Below are positions 31,961 to 40,502 of a stretch of 64,000 nt of DNA, piece after piece. Source of the DNA: Azovibrio restrictus DSM 23866 (GTDB taxonomy: Bacteria; Pseudomonadota; Gammaproteobacteria; Burkholderiales; Rhodocyclaceae); contig NZ_AUCH01000008.1 in NCBI RefSeq assembly GCF_000429665.1, forward strand, positions 124,001 through 188,000. Reading direction: 5' to 3'. The first letter of the stretch is position 1, and the number at the start of each line of letters is the position of its first letter. The position numbers and the translations under genes were made by a program. Under the pieces are notes generated by a model that saw only the letters and a program-made list of their open reading frames with translations, was not told where the DNA came from and did no database searches.

Positions 31961-33004
31961 TTACTCGGAGGCAAAGATGGAGTCGATCTTGTCCATCTTT
32001 TCCAGGGCCAGGCCGCAACCCCGGGCCACGCAGGTAAGCGGATCCTCGGCCACGATCACCGGCAGGCCGGTTTCTTCCATCAGCAGACGGTCCAGGTCGC
32101 GCAGCAGGGCGCCGCCGCCGGTCAGGACCATGCCCTTCTCGGCGATGTCGGCCCCCAGTTCCGGCGGGGTCTTTTCCAGGGCGGATTTGACCGCGGACAC
32201 CACCTGATTCAGGGGGTCGGTCAGGGCTTCCAGGATTTCATTGGAGGAAATGGTGAACTTGCGCGGGATGCCCTCGGCCTTGTTGATGCCGGAGACTTCC
32301 ATTTCCTTCACCTCGGCGCCCGGGAAGGCGGAGCCGATGGTCTTCTTGATGTTCTCGGCGGTGTTCTCGCCGATCAGCATGCCGTAGTTGCGGCTGATGT
32401 AGTTGATGATGGCCTCGTCCAGCTTGTCGCCGCCGACCCGCACGGAACCGGAATAGACCATGCCGCCCAGGGAGATCACGCCCACCTCGGTGGTGCCGCC
32501 GCCGATGTCCACCACCATGGAGCCGGTGGCATCGGCCACGGGCAGGCCGGCGCCGATGGCGGCCGCCATGGGTTCCTCGATCAGATACACCTGGCTGGCC
32601 CCGGCGCCGATGGCGGATTCGCGGATGGCGCGGCGTTCCACCTGGGTGGAGCCGGAGGGCACGCAGATGATGATGCGGGGGCTGGGGGAAAACAGCTTGG
32701 ACTCGTGGGCCTTCTTGATGAACTGCTTCAACATCTGTTCGGTGACCGTGAAGTCGGCGATCACGCCATCCTTCATGGGCCGGATCACCGTGATGGAGCC
32801 GGGCGCCTTGCCCAGCATCTCCTTGGCTTCGCGGCCGACGGCCTGGATGGTTTTCTTGGCGTTGGGGCCGCCTTCGAGCCGGATGGCGACGACGGAGGGT
32901 TCGTCCAGGACGATGCCGCGGGCACGGGCGTAGATCAGGGTATTGGCGGTGCCCAAGTCGATGGCGAGATCGTTGGAAAAGTAGCTGCGGAGTAGGCCGA
33001 ACAT
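31961..33004 (-). CDS. mreB: Rod shape-determining protein MreB (actin homologue)
   Basis: 347 residues from the ATG at 33004 (MFGLLRSYFSNDLAIDLGTANTL has the amphipathic entry and phosphate-1 motif). Further actin-fold motifs are MVVDIGGGTTEVGVISLGG (phosphate 2) and MVLTGGGALLRDLD. It forms membrane-bound filaments that direct lateral wall synthesis. It heads mreBCD-mrdA-rodA-rlpA, all minus strand, and is divergent from gatC. A TTATGC-N17-TATCAT pair in the gap is a possible promoter. Confidence 0.96.
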   Translation of the reverse strand: MFGLLRSYFSNDLAIDLGTANTLIYARARGIVLDEPSVVAIRLEGGPNAKKTIQAVGREAKEMLGKAPGSITVIRPMKDGVIADFTVTEQMLKQFIKKAHESKLFSPSPRIIICVPSGSTQVERRAIRESAIGAGASQVYLIEEPMAAAIGAGLPVADATGSMVVDIGGGTTEVGVISLGGMVYSGSVRVGGDKLDEAIINYISRNYGMLIGENTAENIKKTIGSAFPGAEVKEMEVSGINKAEGIPRKFTISSNEILEALTDPLNQVVSAVKSALEKTPPELGADIAEKGMVLTGGGALLRDLDRLLMEETGLPVIVAEDPLTCVARGCGLALEKMDKIDSIFASE

Positions 33005-33157
33005 TCTGTGTAAATCCTGCTGGGGATGCGGCAAATAAAGCTTTTATGATACCTTATAACGTTTTAGCGCATAACACTTTTTGCATTGCAGCAGCGGTGT
33101 GGAAGGTCCCTGTGCCAGCCCTGTTTTCACCCAGCTAGTCCATTCCGGGAGCGCGCC

Positions 33158-33457
33158 ATGTCGCTGAGTCTTTCCGAGGTGCAACGCATCGCCCATCTGG
33201 CCCGTATCGAGGTCAGCGAGGCCGAGGCGGAGACCTCCCGCAACCACCTGAACGGGATTTTTTCCCTGATTGAAGCCATGCAGGCCGTGGACACCTCGGG
33301 CGTGGAGCCCATGGCCCATGCCCAGGACCTGTCCCAGCGTCTGCGCGAGGACCGGGTCACCCACCTGGATGAGGATGGCAGCCGCCGGGCCGCATTCCAG
33401 GCCGTGGCACCCGAGACCGAAGCCGGGCTCTATCTGGTGCCCAAGGTCATCGAATAA
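33158..33457 (+). CDS. gatC: Asp/Glu-tRNA amidotransferase subunit GatC
   Basis: 99 residues from the ATG at 33158 (MSLSLSEVQRIAHLARIEVS); the frame extends upstream to 33086 without family similarity. It stabilises the GatA-GatB complex that converts misacylated Asp-tRNA(Asn)/Glu-tRNA(Gln). It is first in gatC-gatA-lipoprotein-gatB and divergent from mreB. Confidence 0.93.
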   Translation: MSLSLSEVQRIAHLARIEVSEAEAETSRNHLNGIFSLIEAMQAVDTSGVEPMAHAQDLSQRLREDRVTHLDEDGSRRAAFQAVAPETEAGLYLVPKVIE

Positions 33458-33502
33458 TCACTGAATGAAGAGGAGCGGCAGCCTCCGGGCTGCCCCAGGA
33501 CC

Positions 33503-34963
33503 ATGATTCACGCCAGTCTCAAAGAACTCGCTGCGGCCCTGGCCGCCAAGTCCATTTCCAGCGTCGAGCTGACCCGGCTCTACCTGGACCGCATCGCCCG
33601 CCTCAATCCCTCCCTCAATGCCTTCGTCACCCTGGACGAGGATCGTAGCCTCGCGGCTGCCCGGGCCGCCGATGCACGCATCGCCGCCGGCCAGGCCGGG
33701 CCCCTCACCGGTATTCCCATTGCCCAGAAGGACATCTTCTGTGCCCAGGGCTGGCGCACCACCTGCGGCTCGAAGATGCTGGAGAACTTCATCTCCCCCT
33801 ACGACGCCACGGTGATCGTCAAGCTGGAGCAGGAAGCCGGCATGGTCTCCCTGGGCAAGGTGAACATGGATGAATTCGCCATGGGTTCCTCCAACGAGAC
33901 CTCCTGGTTTGGCCCGGTGCGGAACCCCTGGGACCAGACCCGGGTTCCTGGCGGCTCCTCCGGCGGCTCTGCTGCTGCCGTGGCAGCGGCCCTGGCGCCG
34001 GTGGCCACGGGTACCGATACGGGCGGCTCCATCCGCCAGCCGGCCGCCCTGTGCAACCTCACCGGTCTCAAGCCGACCTATGGGGTGGTGTCCCGCTACG
34101 GCATGATCGCCTTTGCCTCCTCCCTGGACCAGGCGGGCCCCATGGCCCGTTCTGCCGAGGATTGCGCCCTGATGCTGAGCGCCATGGCTGGCTTCGACGA
34201 GAAGGACTCCACCAGCCTGGAGCGCCCCGCCGAGGATTACAGCCGCTGCCTGGGCCAGCCTCTGAAGGGTTTGAAGATCGGCCTGCCCAAGGAGTTCTTT
34301 GGCGAGGGCTGCGGCGCCGAGGTGATGGCCGCTGTCCAGGCCGCCATCGGCGAATACCAGCGCCTGGGGGCCGAGGTGGTGGAAGTGAGCCTGCCCAATT
34401 CGCATCTCTCCGTGCCCGCCTACTACGTGATCGCCCCGGCCGAGGCCAGCTCCAACCTGTCCCGCTTCGACGGGGTGCGCTATGGCTACCGTGCCCCCGA
34501 GTACAGCGACCTGAACGACATGTACAGCAAGACCCGGGCTCAGGGTTTCGGCGCCGAGGTGAAGCGGCGCATCCTGATCGGCACCTACGTGCTCTCCCAC
34601 GGTTATTACGACGCCTACTACCTGCAGGCCCAGCGCATCCGCCGCCTGATCGCCAACGATTTTGTCGAGGCCTTCAAAGAGTGTGACGTGATCCTCGGGC
34701 CCACCAGTCCTTCCACCGCCTTCAAGCGGGGGGAAAAGGCGGCGGATCCGGTGCAGATGTACCTCTCCGACATCTACACCATTGCCGTGAATCTGGCCGG
34801 CCTGCCCGGCATGTCCCTGCCCTGCGGCTTTGACGGCCAGGGGCTGCCCATCGGCATGCAGCTGATCGGCAACTATTTCGATGAAGCCCGGCTCCTCAAT
34901 GTGGCCCACGGCTATCAGCAGGCCACGGACTGGCACCGGCGTACCCCGGCAGGCCTGGAGTAA
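33503..34963 (+). CDS. gatA: Asp/Glu-tRNA amidotransferase subunit GatA
   Basis: 486 residues, amidase signature family. The catalytic Lys lies in GIPIAQKDIFC, and the cis-Ser and nucleophile Ser in VPGGSSGGSAAAVAA and DTGGSIRQPA. It releases ammonia from glutamine for the amidation in GatB. Length is normal. It starts 46 bases after gatC and is followed after five bases by a lipoprotein gene. Confidence 0.96.
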   Translation: MIHASLKELAAALAAKSISSVELTRLYLDRIARLNPSLNAFVTLDEDRSLAAARAADARIAAGQAGPLTGIPIAQKDIFCAQGWRTTCGSKMLENFISPYDATVIVKLEQEAGMVSLGKVNMDEFAMGSSNETSWFGPVRNPWDQTRVPGGSSGGSAAAVAAALAPVATGTDTGGSIRQPAALCNLTGLKPTYGVVSRYGMIAFASSLDQAGPMARSAEDCALMLSAMAGFDEKDSTSLERPAEDYSRCLGQPLKGLKIGLPKEFFGEGCGAEVMAAVQAAIGEYQRLGAEVVEVSLPNSHLSVPAYYVIAPAEASSNLSRFDGVRYGYRAPEYSDLNDMYSKTRAQGFGAEVKRRILIGTYVLSHGYYDAYYLQAQRIRRLIANDFVEAFKECDVILGPTSPSTAFKRGEKAADPVQMYLSDIYTIAVNLAGLPGMSLPCGFDGQGLPIGMQLIGNYFDEARLLNVAHGYQQATDWHRRTPAGLE

Positions 34964-34968
34964 TCCCG

Positions 34969-35487
34969 ATGCGCAAGCCATTGGCGGTGGTCCTGCTCCT
35001 GCTTCTGGGCGCTTGCGCCCAGGTGCCGCCGGAGCCGGCCAGCTCGGAAGCGGCGCCGGAGCAGCCAGCTCCCAGGGAGGAGCGGATGGAATCCCAGCCC
35101 CTCAAACATTTGAAGGGGCGCAACATCAAGCCCCAGCCGACCCGGCCCTTGAACGTGAAGTCCAGGTGCACCCACAGGGACGCCGTGGGCACGCGCACCA
35201 GCCTGAACCTGCAGGTCAAGGAGGCCGACGTGAAGACCTTCGACGCCCGGGTGGATATCCCCAAGCGGGGTGCCTGCCGCTTCAACCTGAAGCAGTTCAG
35301 GCAGGTGGCGAAGCTGCCCAACGTGCTCCTTGAGGCGGCCGATGGTTCCGGCTGTACCGTGCGCATGTGGGAACAGGGCCCCCGGGTCACCATCGCCTTC
35401 AACAAATGTCCGGCCTCCTGCGAAGGGCAGGCCTTTGATTATCTCTGGCCGATCATGGTGGAAGCCAAGACCGGCCGTTGTTTCTGA
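34969..35487 (+). CDS. Hypothetical lipoprotein between gatA and gatB
   Basis: 172 residues with a lipoprotein signal peptide (VVLLLLLGACAQ, lipobox LGAC), a proline/glutamate-rich linker of about 45 residues and a C-terminal domain with five cysteines (SRCTHRD, RGACRF, GSGCTV, NKCPASCEGQ, GRCF). I do not recognise the family. Position +2 after the lipid cysteine is Ala, so outer-membrane sorting is expected. It begins five bases after gatA and ends shortly before gatB, so it is translated within the amidotransferase operon, with which it shares no evident function. Confidence 0.75.
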   Translation: MRKPLAVVLLLLLGACAQVPPEPASSEAAPEQPAPREERMESQPLKHLKGRNIKPQPTRPLNVKSRCTHRDAVGTRTSLNLQVKEADVKTFDARVDIPKRGACRFNLKQFRQVAKLPNVLLEAADGSGCTVRMWEQGPRVTIAFNKCPASCEGQAFDYLWPIMVEAKTGRCF

Positions 35488-35498
35488 CGGGAATGAAC

Positions 35499-36950
35499 AT
35501 GAGTCAGTGGGAAGTTGTCATCGGTATCGAGACCCACGCGCAGTTGGCTACGGTCTCCAAGATTTTTTCGGGCGCTTCCACGGCCTTCGGGGCGGCCCCC
35601 AACACCCAGGCGGCGCCGGTGGATCTGGCCCTGCCCGGCGTGCTGCCGGTGCTGAACAAAGGTGCGGTGGAATGTGCGATCCGGTTCGGCCTGGCCGTGG
35701 ATGCCCAGGTGGCCCGGAAGTCGGTGTTTGCCCGCAAGAATTACTTCTATCCGGACCTGCCCAAGGGTTACCAGATCAGCCAGTTCGAGCTGCCGGTAGT
35801 CCAGGGCGGCCATGTGACCATCGTCGTGGGCCAGGGTGAAAAGTCCTACGAGAAGCGGGTCAACCTGACCCGGGCTCACCTGGAAGAGGATGCGGGCAAG
35901 TCCCTGCACGAGGATTTCCACGGCAAGACCGGCATCGACCTGAACCGGGCTGGCACGCCGCTCCTGGAGATTGTCACCGAGCCCGACATGCGCTCGGCCG
36001 ATGAAGCCGTGGCCTACGCCAAAGCCCTGCACGCCCTGGTGCGCTGGATCGGCATCTGCGACGGCAACATGCAGGAAGGCTCCTTCCGCTGCGACGCCAA
36101 TGTGTCCGTGCACAAGCCGGGCACCCCCTTCGGCACCCGTCGGGAAATCAAGAACCTGAACTCCTTCCGTTTCCTCAAGGAAGCCATCGAGTACGAGGTT
36201 CGCTGGCAGATCGAGACCCTCGAAGACGGCGGCAGCATCCAGCAGGCCACGGTGCTGTTCGACCCGGCCACCGGGGAAACCCGGGCCATGCGCAGCAAGG
36301 AAGACGCCCACGACTACCGCTATTTCCCCGATCCCGACCTGCTGCCCCTGGTGATCGGGGAGGACTGGGTCGAGCGCACCCGGGCTGCCTTGCCGGAGTT
36401 GCCCGAAGCCAAGAAGCAGCGCTTCATGGCCGACTACGGCCTGTCGGCTTACGATGCCACGGGTCTCACCGCCTCCCTGGAGACGGCGGACTATTACGAG
36501 GCCTGTGTGGCGGCAGCCGGCCAGGCCAGCGCCAAGCCCTGTGCCAACTGGGTGATGGTGGATCTGGCCGCCCGTCTCAACAAGGAAGGGCTGGAACTGG
36601 GGCAGTCCCCGGTCAGCGCCGTCCAACTGGGCGGTCTGGTGGCCCGGATCGCCGACAACACCATCTCCAATGCCATCGCCAAGAAGGTGTTCGAGGCCCT
36701 GTGGGCCGGAGAAGGAAGCACTGCTGACGAGATCATCGAGAAGCAGGGGCTGAAGCAGATCACCGACTCTGGGGCCATCGAGAAGCTGGTGGACGAGGTG
36801 CTGGCCGCCAATGCCGCCAATGTGGCCGAGTTCAAGGCGGGCAAGGAAAAGGCTTTCAACGCCCTGGTGGGGCAGGTGATGAAGGCTGCCAAGGGCAAGG
36901 CCAACCCGCAGCAGGTAAACGACCTGCTGCGCGCCAAACTGGCGGGTTGA
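35499..36950 (+). CDS. gatB: Asp/Glu-tRNA amidotransferase subunit GatB
   Basis: 483 residues from the ATG at 35499 (MSQWEVVIGIETHAQL); another ATG lies six bases upstream. The kinase domain has GIETHAQLAT, FARKNYFYPDLPKGYQISQ, and DLNRAGTPLLEIVTEPDM; the C-terminal YqeY-like tail ends NPQQVNDLLRAKL. It phosphorylates and amidates Asp/Glu on the misacylated tRNA using ammonia from GatA. Confidence 0.96.
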   Translation: MSQWEVVIGIETHAQLATVSKIFSGASTAFGAAPNTQAAPVDLALPGVLPVLNKGAVECAIRFGLAVDAQVARKSVFARKNYFYPDLPKGYQISQFELPVVQGGHVTIVVGQGEKSYEKRVNLTRAHLEEDAGKSLHEDFHGKTGIDLNRAGTPLLEIVTEPDMRSADEAVAYAKALHALVRWIGICDGNMQEGSFRCDANVSVHKPGTPFGTRREIKNLNSFRFLKEAIEYEVRWQIETLEDGGSIQQATVLFDPATGETRAMRSKEDAHDYRYFPDPDLLPLVIGEDWVERTRAALPELPEAKKQRFMADYGLSAYDATGLTASLETADYYEACVAAAGQASAKPCANWVMVDLAARLNKEGLELGQSPVSAVQLGGLVARIADNTISNAIAKKVFEALWAGEGSTADEIIEKQGLKQITDSGAIEKLVDEVLAANAANVAEFKAGKEKAFNALVGQVMKAAKGKANPQQVNDLLRAKLAG

Positions 36951-36996
36951 GTCTTGGGGTGGGCCCAGGGGCCCCGGGTTCCCGGGGCGCCTGGCT

Positions 36997-37644
36997 TCAG
37001 TGTCTGGGGCGGCGGGACAGCTGGATGTAGCGGCGCCGGTCTTCGGCGTATTTCACCCGGATCTGGGCCAGTTCCTTCTGTTTGGCCTCGATCAGCTCGG
37101 TCTGGGTCCTGATTTCCGTGTCTTCGTCCCGCAGGCCCTTGGAAACCTCTATGGGCAGGCTGCGGTTGGGATAGAACTCCGCTTCCTGCTCGAACTTGAG
37201 GCGCCGTTTCTTTGACTCGGCGACCTTGGCTTCCGCGTTGGCGATGGCGTTCTTCACATCGGCCTCGACCCGGGCCTGCATGCGGTCGATATCTTCCAGG
37301 CTGGAATAGGTTTCCAGCAGGGCCTGGTCCTTGCGCCGCTGTTCCCGGGCGGCGGCTTCGGCCAGTTTTTCCTGGCGGGCCTGTTCCGCAGCCAGGGCCT
37401 TTTCCTCGGCAGTGGGCGGTGGGCCCACCTCCCGGACCAGGATGCCCTGCTGGTTGTATATCTTGTGGGCGCGGCCGATGCACTGGGGCGGGATCACGTC
37501 GCCGCAGGCCCGGCGGCCTGCGCTGTCGGTGCAGCAGATGAACTCCCCCCCAGGCCGCACGGCAGGCGTCTGGGCCAGGGCGCCGCTGCCGGCCAGCAGC
37601 AGGAGCAGCAGGGCGGGCAGGGATTTAGGCGAGCGCGACACCAT
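36997..37644 (-). CDS. DUF4124-like periplasmic protein with coiled coil
   Basis: 215 residues. A signal peptide (PALLLLLLAGSGALA) is followed by a short N-terminal cysteine-containing domain (CCTDSAGRRACGDVIPPQC) of DUF4124 type, then a long charged coiled coil (about 75-210) rich in Ala, Glu, Lys and Arg. The function is unknown. The start overlaps the pyrE stop by 20 bases, so it is the second gene of the pyrE transcript. Confidence 0.7.
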   Translation of the reverse strand: MVSRSPKSLPALLLLLLAGSGALAQTPAVRPGGEFICCTDSAGRRACGDVIPPQCIGRAHKIYNQQGILVREVGPPPTAEEKALAAEQARQEKLAEAAAREQRRKDQALLETYSSLEDIDRMQARVEADVKNAIANAEAKVAESKKRRLKFEQEAEFYPNRSLPIEVSKGLRDEDTEIRTQTELIEAKQKELAQIRVKYAEDRRRYIQLSRRPRH

Positions 37645-38269
37645 ATTGACTCCGGTAGGCGGCGACGGCCTCCCGGTGGGCGGCGAGTTCCGGATGCCCC
37701 TGGAGAAAGCCCATCAGATGTTCCAGGTTGGCCACGGCGATGACGGGCAGGCCGTAATCCCGTTCCACCTCCTGGACTGCAGAGAGGTCGCCCTGGCCGC
37801 GTTCCATGCGGTCCAGGGCAATGGCGACGCCGGCTGGTTCGGCCCCGGCGGCACGGATCATGTGTACAGATTCGCGTACCGAAGTGCCGGCGGAGATGAC
37901 GTCATCGACGATCAGGACCCGGCCGTTCAGGGGGGCGCCCACCAGGGTGCCCCCTTCGCCGTGATCCTTGGCTTCCTTGCGGTTGTAGGCATAGGGAAGG
38001 TTGCGGCCATCGGCAGCCAGGGCCATGGCAATGCCGGTCACCAGGGGAATGCCCTTGTAGGCGGGGCCGAACAGCATGTCGAAGCCGAGCCCGCTGGCCT
38101 GAATGGCTTTCGCGTAGAATTGGCTCAGCCTGACCATGGACGCGCCGTCGTTGAACAGCCCGGCGTTGAAGAAATAAGGGGACAGGCGTCCAGCCTTGGT
38201 CTTGAACTCCCCGAAACGCAAAACCTGGCGCGCGACGGCGAATTCGATGAATTCCTGACGAAAATCCAT
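37625..38269 (-). CDS. pyrE: Orotate phosphoribosyltransferase PyrE
   Basis: 214 residues. The PRPP-binding motif is RVLIVDDVISAGTSV; the family entry FKTKAGRLSPYFFNAGLF and the catalytic loop YNRKEAKDHGEGGTL are present. It converts orotate to OMP in pyrimidine synthesis. It is divergent from xth with only 41 bases between starts. Confidence 0.95.
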   Translation of the reverse strand: MDFRQEFIEFAVARQVLRFGEFKTKAGRLSPYFFNAGLFNDGASMVRLSQFYAKAIQASGLGFDMLFGPAYKGIPLVTGIAMALAADGRNLPYAYNRKEAKDHGEGGTLVGAPLNGRVLIVDDVISAGTSVRESVHMIRAAGAEPAGVAIALDRMERGQGDLSAVQEVERDYGLPVIAVANLEHLMGFLQGHPELAAHREAVAAYRSQYGVALA

Positions 38270-38310
38270 GGTCCTCCGATAACTTTCACGTTTTTTTCTA
38301 GTAGGCCCAC

Positions 38311-39084
38311 ATGTTACGCATCATCTCCCTGAATCTCAACGGCATTCGTTCTGCATGGAACAAGGGGGCCGAATCCTGGATCCGCAGCGTTGCTCCGGAC
38401 GTCATCGCGTTCCAGGAACTGAAGGCCCAGGCCGGGGACCTGTCCGAAGCCATGCTCCGGCCTGAGGGCTACCATGCTTATTACCATTACGCCGAAAAGA
38501 AGGGTTATAGCGGCGTGGGCCTGTGGTGCCGGGAAAAGCCCCTGAATGTGCAGGAAGGGATAGCCGTGCCCGAGTTCGATGCGGAGGGCCGTTACCTGCG
38601 GGCTGATTTTGCCGACTATTCGGTGATTTCCCTGTATGTCCCCTCGGGTTCCTCGTCCCCCGAGCGCCAGGAGGCCAAGTTCCGCTTCCTGGAGGTGTTT
38701 CGCCGGCAGTTGCAGGCCCTGAGTGATGAAGGGCGGCCCATGGTGATCTGCGGCGACTGGAACATTGCCCACCAGGAGATCGACCTGAAGAACTGGAAGG
38801 GCAACCAGAAGAATTCCGGCTTCCTGCCCGAGGAGCGGGCCTGGTTTTCCCACATGCTCGACGTCCAGGGGTGGGCCGATGTGTATCGCCGGCTTTACCC
38901 TGAGGCGGGGGAGAGCGCCTACACTTGGTGGTCCAACCGGGGACAGGCCTGGGCCAAGAATGTGGGCTGGCGTATCGACTACCAGATTGCCACCCCGGAC
39001 ATGGCGGTCCGGGCCCGGGCCGGCCAGGTTTACAAGGACAGCCGCTTTTCCGACCACGCGCCCCTGATCATTGATTACAGCTGA
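38311..39084 (+). CDS. xth: Exodeoxyribonuclease III (Xth family)
   Basis: 257 residues, exonuclease-endonuclease-phosphatase fold. Motifs: LNLNGIRSAWNKG (metal Asn), DVIAFQELKAQ (metal Glu), VICGDWNIAH (active Asp/Asn), RIDYQIATP and the final FSDHAPLIIDY with the catalytic Asp-His. It incises abasic sites and degrades 3' ends in base excision repair. Confidence 0.95.
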   Translation: MLRIISLNLNGIRSAWNKGAESWIRSVAPDVIAFQELKAQAGDLSEAMLRPEGYHAYYHYAEKKGYSGVGLWCREKPLNVQEGIAVPEFDAEGRYLRADFADYSVISLYVPSGSSSPERQEAKFRFLEVFRRQLQALSDEGRPMVICGDWNIAHQEIDLKNWKGNQKNSGFLPEERAWFSHMLDVQGWADVYRRLYPEAGESAYTWWSNRGQAWAKNVGWRIDYQIATPDMAVRARAGQVYKDSRFSDHAPLIIDYS

Positions 39085-39176
39085 ATTATCCTGTCATGGG
39101 CCTGCAATTGCGTTGGCGGGCCTAAAAAGCTAACCTGTAGCCGTTTCCCCACATCATTCAATAGAAGAGGTTCTCC

Positions 39177-39497
39177 ATGTCCCAAATCAATACCGCTTCC
39201 ACCGCATCCAAGGAAAAGCTCGTTGCCGACATGAAAGTCGTGATCGCCGATGCCGAAGAAATCCTGAAGAGCACCGCCGACGTGGCCGGCGAGAAGATGG
39301 CCAGCATCCGCGGCAAGATCGAAGCCCGCCTCAAGGACGCCAAAGTGCGCCTGGAAGACGCTGAAGCCGCCCTGGTGGACAAGACCAAGGCCTGCGCCCG
39401 CGCCACTGATGATTTCGTCCATGACCAGCCCTGGAAGGCTGTGGGCGTGGCCGCCGTTGTCGGCCTGGCCCTGGGTGTGCTGATCGGCCGTCGCTGA
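39177..39497 (+). CDS. DUF883/ElaB-YqjD-type membrane-anchored protein
   Basis: 106 residues: an amphipathic, Ala/Lys-rich helical part followed by a C-terminal membrane segment (WKAVGVAAVVGLALGVLIGRR), the YqjD/ElaB arrangement. In E. coli such proteins bind ribosomes at the inner membrane in stationary phase. Three more small genes follow at close spacing (four bases to the next), forming a YqjDEK-like envelope operon. Confidence 0.85.
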   Translation: MSQINTASTASKEKLVADMKVVIADAEEILKSTADVAGEKMASIRGKIEARLKDAKVRLEDAEAALVDKTKACARATDDFVHDQPWKAVGVAAVVGLALGVLIGRR

Positions 39498-39500
39498 TCG

Positions 39501-39902
39501 ATGTCGGATAAGGCAGCTCCCGGATTGTTCCGGTCCCTGAGGAATCTGCTCGGGGATCTGGTGGATGTGGGCCGGACCCGTCTGGCCCTGCTCGCCAACG
39601 AGGTGGAAGAAGAGAAGATCCGCCTCGTGGGGGTGCTGGTGCACAGCATCCTGGCCCTGGCCTGCCTGATCATCGGGGCGGTCCTGCTGGTGGCTTTTCT
39701 GGTGCTGCTGTTCTGGGAACAACGCCTGCTGGTGATGGGCGTTTCCTGTTTCCTGTTCCTGGCCGCCGCCCTGGGCTTTGCCCGGCGCAGCCAGATGGGG
39801 CTGGCCCGGGGGTCAGGCCTGTTCAAGGCCAGTCTGGCCGAGTTGCAGGCGGATGCTGTCAGCCTGCGTGCCGGAGCCCGGGATGAATCCCCGTCTGCTT
39901 GA
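39501..39902 (+). CDS. YqjE-like (phage holin superfamily III) membrane protein
   Basis: 133 residues with two adjacent membrane helices (ILALACLIIGAVLLVAFLVLL and VMGVSCFLFLAAALGFA) between amphipathic ends; the N-terminal GLFRSLRNLLGDLVDVGRTR is typical of YqjE/DUF1469. Despite the superfamily name this is a chromosomal envelope protein, not a phage lysis gene: it sits in the conserved yqjD-yqjE arrangement. Confidence 0.82.
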   Translation: MSDKAAPGLFRSLRNLLGDLVDVGRTRLALLANEVEEEKIRLVGVLVHSILALACLIIGAVLLVAFLVLLFWEQRLLVMGVSCFLFLAAALGFARRSQMGLARGSGLFKASLAELQADAVSLRAGARDESPSA

Positions 39903-40173
39903 GCTGCGGGAGCAGCGCGGTGCCCTGCGGGCCCGCTGTGCTGCCCAGCGGCATGCCCTGGCTGTGCATGGAGAGGCCCTGGAGCGGGTGTGCTCGGTGG
40001 CTGACCGGCTGCGGGCCGGGCTGCACTGGGTGCGGCAGAATCCTGCCGTGGTGGGCGTGGCCGCCACGGCTCTCGTGTTGATGAAGCCTTCCCGTGCCTG
40101 GCGCTGGGGGCGGCGCGCCCTGTGGGCCTGGCAAGGCTGGCGCGCCCTGCGGCAACGCATCCATTCCCTCTGA
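39883..40173 (+). CDS. YqjK-like small protein
   Basis: 96 residues from the ATG at 39883, overlapping the yqjE-like gene by 20 bases. The N-terminal half is an Arg/Glu-rich helix (LLELREQRGALRARCAAQRH); a weakly hydrophobic stretch (NPAVVGVAATALVLMK) follows, then a basic tail rich in Trp and Arg. The position as third gene of the cluster and the helix pattern fit YqjK. Confidence 0.65.
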   Translation: MNPRLLELREQRGALRARCAAQRHALAVHGEALERVCSVADRLRAGLHWVRQNPAVVGVAATALVLMKPSRAWRWGRRALWAWQGWRALRQRIHSL

Positions 40174-40178
40174 TTCCC

Positions 40179-40493
40179 GTGCAGCCTCCCGCAGATCCGG
40201 CCACTGCCGTGACCTCGCGTCTGCCCTCCTGGTGGCGGCAGCTGCTGCTCATCCAGCGCCGGGAACTGGGGCACACCCTGGCGGAGCTGGCCGCCTTGCG
40301 GGGTTTCATGCCCCTGCTCATGAAGGTGCGCAACGGGGGCCACTGGACGCCAGAGGAAAAGGAAATCCTCTTGGCGCACCTGCGCCGGCTTTCCCGTCTT
40401 TCTCCCTATTTCATGCTGTTGCTGCTGCCGGGATCGGCCCTGCTGCTGCCGCTCTACGCCTGGTGGCTGGACCGGCGCCGCCTGAAGCGCTGA
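40179..40493 (+). CDS. Small membrane-associated protein of unknown function
   Basis: 104 residues from a GTG at 40179 (a longer frame opens at 40122 inside the preceding gene). It has the pattern WWRQLLLIQRRELGHTLAEL, then GFMPLLMKV, TPEEKEILLAHLRRLSRLSP and a terminal hydrophobic helix (FMLLLLPGSALLLPLYAWW). The charged part before the helix resembles LETM1-like ribosome-binding domains, but this is weak. It is co-directional with the YqjDEK-like genes and ends nine bases from ampG. Confidence 0.6.
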   Translation: MQPPADPATAVTSRLPSWWRQLLLIQRRELGHTLAELAALRGFMPLLMKVRNGGHWTPEEKEILLAHLRRLSRLSPYFMLLLLPGSALLLPLYAWWLDRRRLKR

Positions 40494-40502
40494 AACCCGG
40501 GC

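Noticed and set aside
39501..39902. Phage holin
   Set aside because: The family name includes holin-like proteins, but the gene lies in a YqjD-YqjE-type chromosomal cluster with no other phage gene near it.
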